Source: an uncultured Flavobacteriales bacterium (GTDB lineage: Bacteria; Bacteroidota; Bacteroidia; Flavobacteriales; CALTNV01). From it: a stretch of DNA of 9,895 bases. A model generated the notes under the pieces. The model worked only from the letters and a program-made list of their open reading frames with translations, was not told where the DNA came from and made no database searches. The position numbers and the translations under genes were made by a program. This document shows, piece by piece, positions 5,433-9,895 of this stretch. Location of the stretch: assembly GCA_943845485.1 (NCBI GenBank), contig CALTNV010000158.1, forward strand, positions 1-9,895, read 5' to 3'. Each line of letters opens with the position of its first letter. Within the stretch, counting starts at the first letter, position 1.

Positions 5433-7229
5433 ATGTCAGATTTAAAAAAAGAGGCTATTCAGCCAGATGAAAATTTCGATTGGAACAAATTTGAACACGG
5501 AATTGACGCTTACACTCCAGAAGTAACATCGGAATTAGATGCACTTTACAGCAAAACTTTAACTTCTATTAAAGAAAAAGAAGTAATTGAAGGAACTGTT
5601 ATCGCATTAAACAAAAAAGAAGTTGTAATTAATATTGGTTACAAATCTGAAGGTGTAATTCAAGCTTCTGAGTTCCGTTATAACCCAGATTTAGCAGTTG
5701 GAGATAAAGTTGATATTTTTGTTGAACAAATGGAGGACAAAAATGGTCAATTAATCATCTCTCACAAAATTGCTAGAGTTCACATGGCGTGGATTAAAGT
5801 AAATAATTCATTAGTAAACAGTGAAATTATTACTGGTTTTGTTAAATGCAGAACTAAAGGTGGTTTAATTGTTGATGTTTTCGGAATTGAAGCTTTCTTA
5901 CCAGGTTCTCAAATTGATGTGAAGCCAATTAGAGATTACGATGTTTATGTTGGAAAAAACATGGAATTTAAAGTTGTGAAAATCAACCAAGAATTTAAAA
6001 ACGTTGTTGTTTCTCATAAAGCTTTAATTGAAGCTGAATTAGAACAACAAAAACAAGAGATCATTGGTAAATTAGAAAAAGGTCAAGTATTAGAAGGTAC
6101 TGTTAAAAATATCACTTCTTACGGTGTATTCATCGATTTAGGTGGTGTTGATGGTTTAATTCATATTACTGATTTATCTTGGGGTAGAGTTAATCACCCA
6201 GAGGAAATTGTTCAATTAGATCAAAAATTAAACGTTGTAATCTTAGACTTTGATAACGACAAGAAACGTATTGCATTAGGATTAAAACAATTAAGCTCTC
6301 ACCCTTGGGATAATTTAGATGCTGAATTAAAAATTGGTGACAAAGTTAAAGGTAAAGTTGTTGTTTTAGCTGATTATGGTGCATTTGTTGAAATCGCTCC
6401 AGGTGTAGAAGGTTTAATTCACGTTTCTGAAATGAGCTGGTCTCAACACTTACGTTCTGCTCAAGATTTCTTAAAAGTTGGTGATGAGATTGATGCTCAA
6501 GTATTAACTTTAGATAGAGAAGAAAGAAAAATGTCATTAGGTATTAAGCAATTAATGAGCAACCCTTGGGAAGCTATTGATACTAAATACCCAGTTGCTT
6601 CAAAGCATAAAGCTAAAGTAAGAAACTTTACAAACTTTGGTGTTTTTGTTGAATTAGAAGAAGGTGTTGATGGATTAATCCACATCTCTGATTTATCATG
6701 GTCTAAAAAAGTAAAACATCCATCTGAATTCTGCGCTGTTGGTGACGAATTAGAAGTAGTTGTTTTAGAAGTAGATCAAGACAACAAACGTTTATCTTTA
6801 GGTCATAAGCAATTAGAAGAGAATCCATGGGATGTATTCGAATCAGTATTTACTGAAGGATCTGTACACCAAGGAACAATTATAGAATCTAATGAGAAGT
6901 CTGCTACAATCTCTTTACCTTATGGTGTTGAAGGATATGCTCCTGCTAAACACTTAAGAAAAGAAGATGGTTCTATGGCTAAATTAGACGAAACTGTTGA
7001 TGTTAAAGTTTTAGATTTCAATAAAGAAGGTCGTAAAATTTTAGTTTCTCATACTAGATTATTTGAAGAAGGTAATGATGCTGAAATCAAAAAAGAAAGT
7101 AAAGCTAAACCAGCTAAGAAGAAAACTTCTAAACCAGCAAACAATAATGTAACAGGTTCTGAAAAGGCAACATTAGGTGATTTAGATATCTTATCTGATT
7201 TAAAAGACAAAATGGACGGTAAAAAATAA
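5433..7229 (+). CDS. rpsA: 30S ribosomal protein S1
   Basis: Ribosome-associated RNA-binding protein that helps load mRNA onto the small subunit. The 598 residues carry six S1 (OB-fold) domains at about 49-112, 130-196, 217-286, 303-372, 389-459 and 476-541. Domains 3-5 show the canonical pattern YGVFIDL or FGVFVEL, then GVDGLIHISDLSW, then LxLGxKQL. They are joined by the linkers SHPWDNL, SNPWEAI and ENPWDVF. Domains 1, 2 and 6 are more divergent, as usual. A 45-residue N-terminal extension and a lysine/alanine-rich tail (about 550-575) ending in LGDLDILSDLKDKM resemble Bacteroidota S1. Codon use is more restricted than in the neighbours (TTA leucine, GGT glycine, GTT valine and CCA proline favoured), consistent with high expression. 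It is probably monocistronic: its own promoter at 5327, the structured leader, and a strong terminator at 7252. Confidence 0.97.
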   Translation: MSDLKKEAIQPDENFDWNKFEHGIDAYTPEVTSELDALYSKTLTSIKEKEVIEGTVIALNKKEVVINIGYKSEGVIQASEFRYNPDLAVGDKVDIFVEQMEDKNGQLIISHKIARVHMAWIKVNNSLVNSEIITGFVKCRTKGGLIVDVFGIEAFLPGSQIDVKPIRDYDVYVGKNMEFKVVKINQEFKNVVVSHKALIEAELEQQKQEIIGKLEKGQVLEGTVKNITSYGVFIDLGGVDGLIHITDLSWGRVNHPEEIVQLDQKLNVVILDFDNDKKRIALGLKQLSSHPWDNLDAELKIGDKVKGKVVVLADYGAFVEIAPGVEGLIHVSEMSWSQHLRSAQDFLKVGDEIDAQVLTLDREERKMSLGIKQLMSNPWEAIDTKYPVASKHKAKVRNFTNFGVFVELEEGVDGLIHISDLSWSKKVKHPSEFCAVGDELEVVVLEVDQDNKRLSLGHKQLEENPWDVFESVFTEGSVHQGTIIESNEKSATISLPYGVEGYAPAKHLRKEDGSMAKLDETVDVKVLDFNKEGRKILVSHTRLFEEGNDAEIKKESKAKPAKKKTSKPANNNVTGSEKATLGDLDILSDLKDKMDGKK

Positions 7230-7251
7230 TTTACCCCATTTATAAATCTTT

Positions 7252-7280
7252 AAAGCACCTCTTTTAGAGGTGCTTTTTTA
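7252..7280 (+). terminator. Intrinsic terminator of rpsA
   Basis: AAAGCACCTC (7252-7261) and GAGGTGCTTT (7267-7276) form a perfect 10-bp stem with loop TTTTA, followed by further T residues. It starts 22 bases after the rpsA stop. The downstream end overlaps the stop codon (7278-7280) of the convergent gene. On the minus strand the trailing T-run is weak and interrupted, so it is mainly a plus-strand terminator that may also stop the opposing transcript. Confidence 0.92.
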
Positions 7281-7868
7281 TATTAAAAAATCTTTGTATC
7301 TAGTTGTATTTTCTTTTGATATAGATTTCAAAAATTTCATAGACAAATCCTCTATCAATTCGTAATTATCAACCAGGGTTTTTGATGCTAATTGAAAATT
7401 ATTTTCATATTTCATTCTTTTTTTCATCATCAAAAATATTTGGTTTAACCCTCTAGTAGTCCTATAATCTTCTATCCAATTTTGAGCAACCAAATAATCA
7501 AACATAATTTCTATGTTATCAGGCATATGTTTTTTATTTCTGCTTAAAATATCATAACAATTTGTAATAAAAATAGAGGAATGAACACCATGAAAGTGAG
7601 ACCAATGTTTGATTAAAAAATGATCATAATACAGGTCAACAATCACAGAGGAGTATTTTTTATGAATTGGATATAATAACTTTAAAATATCTTTTGTTAA
7701 AGGATTAGTATCTGTATAATCATCTATAAACCTATGTTGAAGTATGCCATTTTTAATTCCATCAGGATACAAATTATATCTACTCCCTTTTACAGCATCA
7801 GCAATAAAATTACCTACCAACAAATCATCTGTATACCTTCCTAAATAAAAATGTCCTAAAAAATTCAT
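7278..7868 (-). CDS. acpH: Acyl-carrier-protein phosphodiesterase (AcpH / DUF479 family)
   Basis: Cytoplasmic hydrolase expected to remove the 4'-phosphopantetheine group from holo-ACP, releasing apo-ACP in prosthetic-group turnover. With the ATG at 7866-7868 the product is 196 residues, close to the usual family length. The N-terminus MNFLGHFYLG matches the conserved MNxLAHxxL start. It is followed by LLVGNFIADAVKG, YPDGIKNGILQHRFIDDYTD (H and D residues of the HD-like metal site), and DLYYDHFLIKHW. A 12-codon in-frame extension to 7904 exists but begins with TTG and lacks family resemblance, so the internal ATG is preferred. The gene converges on rpsA and diverges from the histidine kinase, with 69 bp between start codons. 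Many Bacteroidota homologues are annotated only from similarity, so the enzymatic role is inferred. Confidence 0.85.
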   Translation of the reverse strand: MNFLGHFYLGRYTDDLLVGNFIADAVKGSRYNLYPDGIKNGILQHRFIDDYTDTNPLTKDILKLLYPIHKKYSSVIVDLYYDHFLIKHWSHFHGVHSSIFITNCYDILSRNKKHMPDNIEIMFDYLVAQNWIEDYRTTRGLNQIFLMMKKRMKYENNFQLASKTLVDNYELIEDLSMKFLKSISKENTTRYKDFLI

Positions 7869-7937
7869 TATTGTCCGTTTATCATAATTAATATTAAAAT
7901 ACAAAATATTAACAGAAGTATACCTAATTTTATAAAT
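7869..7937. promoter_or_regulatory. Divergent promoter region between acpH and the histidine kinase
   Basis: This 69-base A+T-rich gap must hold start signals for both genes unless transcription begins inside a coding region. I find no full TAnnTTTG box on either strand. On the minus strand TTTTG at 7902-7906 could be a -33 element with a poor -7 (TATGATAA) about 20 bases on. On the plus strand only weak TA-rich candidates occur just before 7938. With so little space, the two promoters would overlap. Confidence 0.35.
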
Positions 7938-8966
7938 ATGCTAAGTAATAGAAAAAATATTTTTTTTTGGAGTATCCAGTTGATTAGTTGGTTTTCATTA
8001 TTAGCAATTATAGCAACTACTAATCACCTTTCCGGTATAAATATATTTAGCTATTTATACATCATAAATCTATTAATTTGGGTCATAATATCAATTAGCA
8101 TAACAAGTCTTTTAAGGAAATATATTAATAAAAAAAGAGTATACGAGCGAATTTTAAAATCAAGAATATTTTTCATTATAGTTGCTAGCTTTATAAGTTC
8201 AATAACGAATAGCTTTATTACAGTGACAACAAATATTGTTTTTTTTAATGGTAGTGGAGATTTTATAGATTACTTTATTAGCATTAGTATCACAATGTTT
8301 TTTATTTATTTATTTTGGTTAATATTATATTTTAGTTTTAAACTTTTTGAAAACTTACAAGCACAGAAAATTATAGCTACAAAACTTCAATTAGAAAAAA
8401 CAAACTTTGAACTTCAAGCATTAAAACAACAGTTAAATCCACACTTTTTATTCAATAGTTTAAATAGTATTAGAGCTTTAATAATAGAAGACTCTATCAA
8501 AGCTAGACATTCTATTACTCAGCTATCCAACCTATTAAGAACAACTTTAATAAATGGAAAAAAAAACTTAATTACCATTAATGAAGAAATTGAACTAGTT
8601 AGAAATTATTTAGAGCTTGAAAAAATAAGATATGATGATAAACTAACGTACAAAATAGAATATTTAAAATCATCATCACTAATTCCTCCATTTATAATAC
8701 AACTGTTAGTAGAAAATGCTATTAAACATGGAATTAGTAAAAGTATAAATGGAGGTTTTATATATATATCAATTATTGAAGATGAAAATGAAATAACTAT
8801 AAATGTAAAAAATAATGGTATATGGATAGCTGCTGATTCTGACACAAAAATTGGACTGAAAAATATAGAAAAAAGATTGGAATTAACTTTTTCTAAACAA
8901 TCAAGCTATAAAGTAAGTAATGAAAATAATATCGTTACGACAATAATTAAAATCAATAAAAAATGA
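7938..8966 (+). CDS. Sensor histidine kinase, LytS/YehU-like (His_kinase PF06580 type)
   Basis: Inner-membrane sensor kinase that should phosphorylate the LytTR regulator encoded next. In 342 residues there are four predicted membrane segments, at about 7-27, 37-57, 76-100 and 108-134, with no large extracytoplasmic domain. The signal is therefore probably sensed in or near the membrane. A short coiled linker (140-163) leads to QQLNPHFLFNSLNSIRALI, in which H169 is the phospho-acceptor and the surrounding NPHFLFN is diagnostic of this family. The ATPase part shows the N-box QLLVENAIKHG (N260), VKNNG at 290-294, and a glycine box reading KIGLKNIEKRL at 304-314, which is slightly reduced from the usual GxGIGL. 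The last bases overlap the regulator start as ATGA (8963-8966), indicating coupled translation. The stimulus cannot be deduced. Confidence 0.93.
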   Translation: MLSNRKNIFFWSIQLISWFSLLAIIATTNHLSGINIFSYLYIINLLIWVIISISITSLLRKYINKKRVYERILKSRIFFIIVASFISSITNSFITVTTNIVFFNGSGDFIDYFISISITMFFIYLFWLILYFSFKLFENLQAQKIIATKLQLEKTNFELQALKQQLNPHFLFNSLNSIRALIIEDSIKARHSITQLSNLLRTTLINGKKNLITINEEIELVRNYLELEKIRYDDKLTYKIEYLKSSSLIPPFIIQLLVENAIKHGISKSINGGFIYISIIEDENEITINVKNNGIWIAADSDTKIGLKNIEKRLELTFSKQSSYKVSNENNIVTTIIKINKK

Positions 8967-9682
8967 TCAATGCAATAATAATAGATGATGAACGACTTGC
9001 TAGAGTTGAGCTAGACCATCTTCTCAAAAATCATCCAACAATAAAAGTTGTTGCGTTATGTGCTGATAAAGAAGAAACTATTGAAGCATTAAAAAAACAT
9101 CAGGTTGACTTAATGTTTTTAGATATTAATATGCCTGAGAAAAATGGTTTTGAACTATTAGAAGAAATTGAAGAAACTCCTGATGTAATATTTGTTACTG
9201 CCTATGATGAGTTTGCTGTAAAAGCTTTTGAAGTGAATGCTTTAGACTACTTATTGAAACCAGTAGATCCAAATAGACTTGAGCAAACTATTGAAAAGTA
9301 TACTATTATCAAAGAAAAATCAGATAGAATATATAAAGAAGGTAACCTAACACTAGAAAGCCAAATCTTCATCAAGGACGGTCAAAAATGTTGGTTTGTT
9401 GAACTTAAAAGTATTCGTTATTTTGAATCAGAAGGAAATTATATTAGAGTGTATTTTGAAAACCATAAACCTCTAATATTAAAATCTTTAAATAAGCTTG
9501 AGGAAAAGATAGATCATAAATACTTTTTTAGAGCTAACAGAAAACATATTATTAACTTAAAATGGATAGAAAAAGTAGAACCTTGGTTTAACGGAGGATT
9601 ACAAGCAGTATTAAAAAGTGGAGAAAAAATTGAAATATCTAGAAGGCAATCAACAAAATTTAAAGACCAATTAAGCATATAG
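8963..9682 (+). CDS. LytTR-family response regulator (LytR/AlgR type)
   Basis: DNA-binding transcription regulator paired with the preceding kinase. The 239 residues contain a receiver domain (about 1-115) with acidic pocket D8/D9, phospho-acceptor D54 in MFLDINMP, switch residue T79 in FVTAYDEFA, and K99 in LLKPV. A short linker follows, then a LytTR DNA-binding domain at about 133-238. Typical LytTR landmarks are IRYFESEGNYIRVYF (151-165), FFRANRKHIINLKWIEKVEP (188-207) and the C-terminal LKSGEKIEISRRQS. All key residues are present and the length is standard. Translation overlaps the kinase by 4 bases, so the pair forms one operon, closed by a probable terminator at 9679-9711. The target genes are not shown by the sequence, and the adjacent SiaC gene is one candidate. 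Confidence 0.95.
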   Translation: MINAIIIDDERLARVELDHLLKNHPTIKVVALCADKEETIEALKKHQVDLMFLDINMPEKNGFELLEEIEETPDVIFVTAYDEFAVKAFEVNALDYLLKPVDPNRLEQTIEKYTIIKEKSDRIYKEGNLTLESQIFIKDGQKCWFVELKSIRYFESEGNYIRVYFENHKPLILKSLNKLEEKIDHKYFFRANRKHIINLKWIEKVEPWFNGGLQAVLKSGEKIEISRRQSTKFKDQLSI

Positions 9683-9711
9683 GTGATTTCACTTATTTTT
9701 CTTCTTTTTTT
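9679..9711 (+). terminator. Probable intrinsic terminator after the two-component pair
   Basis: ATAGGTG (9679-9685) and CACTTAT (9690-9696) can pair over 7 positions with one G-T wobble and an ATTT loop. They are followed by a T-rich run (9697-9711) interrupted by two C residues. The stem begins at the regulator's stop codon. It is weaker than the rpsA terminator, so some read-through into the SiaC gene is possible. Confidence 0.55.
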
Positions 9712-9760
9712 AGTTGCTTTATTTGATAAAATTTAAGACATTTAAATAAAATATAAGCTG

Positions 9761-9895
9761 ATGATCAAATATCATATTGAAGAAACAGATTTAACACCTA
9801 GTGTTATTTTAAACTACAAAGATTCACAAATACAAATTGTTGGGAAATCCACAATGAGTAATCCTTGTGATTTTTATTCTTCTTTAATTGATAAA
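9761..9895 (+). CDS. N-terminal fragment of a SiaC-family regulatory phosphoprotein (DUF1987)
   Basis: The gene runs off the window: 45 codons are open from ATG 9761 with no stop. The residues show LTPSVILNYKDSQIQIVGKS followed by an N-P-C-D-FY-x-x-L run. The order 'TP-x-V', a short polar loop, 'I-x-I-x-G-x-S', an N a few residues later, and 'FY-x-x-L' is the N-terminal signature of SiaC/DUF1987 proteins. In Pseudomonas, SiaC is a phosphoprotein controlled by the kinase SiaB and the PP2C phosphatase SiaA, and it activates a diguanylate cyclase. Bacteroidota homologues often lie beside SiaB-like and SpoIIE-like genes, which here would be past the window edge. The serine in G-K-S-T may be near the regulatory phosphosite. 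The start is the only good one, 78 bp after the regulator's stop. Confidence 0.7.
   Translation, partial: MIKYHIEETDLTPSVILNYKDSQIQIVGKSTMSNPCDFYSSLIDK

Noticed and set aside
6346..6685. Two minus-strand open frames (63 and 62 codons) inside rpsA
   Set aside because: Both are antisense to S1 domains 4 and 5, overlap each other, and read as low-complexity reverse translations of the repeated S1 motifs.
5433..7229. Repeated near-identical DNA segments in rpsA considered as a tandem repeat or recombination product
   Set aside because: The similarity follows from the repeated S1 domains, which are normal for ribosomal protein S1, and the copies differ at the DNA level.
7869..7904. 12-codon N-terminal extension of the ACP phosphodiesterase
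   Set aside because: It would begin at TTG and would place non-family residues before the conserved MNFLGHFYLG. The ATG at 7866-7868 fits the family start.
8606..8845. Minus-strand 79-codon open frame inside the histidine kinase
   Set aside because: It is antisense to the ATPase domain, which has all expected motifs in the plus frame. It has no start signal or recognisable product.
1..9895. Search for CRISPR arrays, insertion sequences, integration at the tRNA-Ser gene and phage genes
   Set aside because: There are no regularly spaced repeats, transposase or integrase reading frames. No direct repeat of the tRNA 3' end was noticed elsewhere in the window, and the tRNA is flanked by ordinary chromosomal genes.

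Overview
The window reads as chromosomal DNA from a member of the Bacteroidota, most likely a marine or host-associated Flavobacteriia-type organism. The evidence is the strong A+T bias, a 598-residue ribosomal protein S1 of Bacteroidota type, a GWxTD-domain secreted protein, promoter -7 boxes reading TATCTTTG (a match to the Bacteroidota TAnnTTTG consensus), and A-rich rather than Shine-Dalgarno translation starts. I see no mobile element, integrase, CRISPR array or clear sign of horizontal transfer.

Layout. Positions 1-1619 (+) hold the tail of a small protein that resembles DUF2007 and, 27 bp later, an NhaC-type Na+/H+ antiporter. Facing it, 1688-5002 (-) is a three-gene unit: a secreted GWxTD-domain protein, a family 2 glycosyltransferase with an apparent TTG start, and a multi-spanning membrane protein of unknown function. 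The unit ends in an intrinsic terminator at 1639-1690. Upstream of it on the same strand is tRNA-Ser(UGA) at 5080-5164, with its own promoter and terminator. From 5165 to 5432 is a 268-bp divergent control region. It contains the rpsA promoter and a leader RNA with two hairpins whose loops are complementary to each other. rpsA (5433-7229, +) ends in a strong terminator at 7252-7280, which meets an acyl-carrier-protein phosphodiesterase homologue (7278-7868, -). Divergent from that gene, 7938-9682 (+) is a LytS/LytTR-type two-component pair overlapping by 4 bp. A terminator follows, and then the first 45 codons of a SiaC-family (DUF1987) phosphoprotein run off the end of the window.

How the genes relate. 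Most of the window is housekeeping: ion homeostasis, translation, and ACP prosthetic-group turnover. The two signalling loci at the right edge may be separate, because a probable terminator lies between them. The GWxTD/glycosyltransferase/membrane-protein unit is the least understood part and points to envelope or surface-polymer work.

I do not see an unmistakable new multi-gene system. The most original signal is the candidate kissing-loop leader upstream of rpsA, which could be an S1 autoregulatory element. Second is a start-occluding inverted repeat between the GWxTD gene and the TTG-initiated glycosyltransferase.
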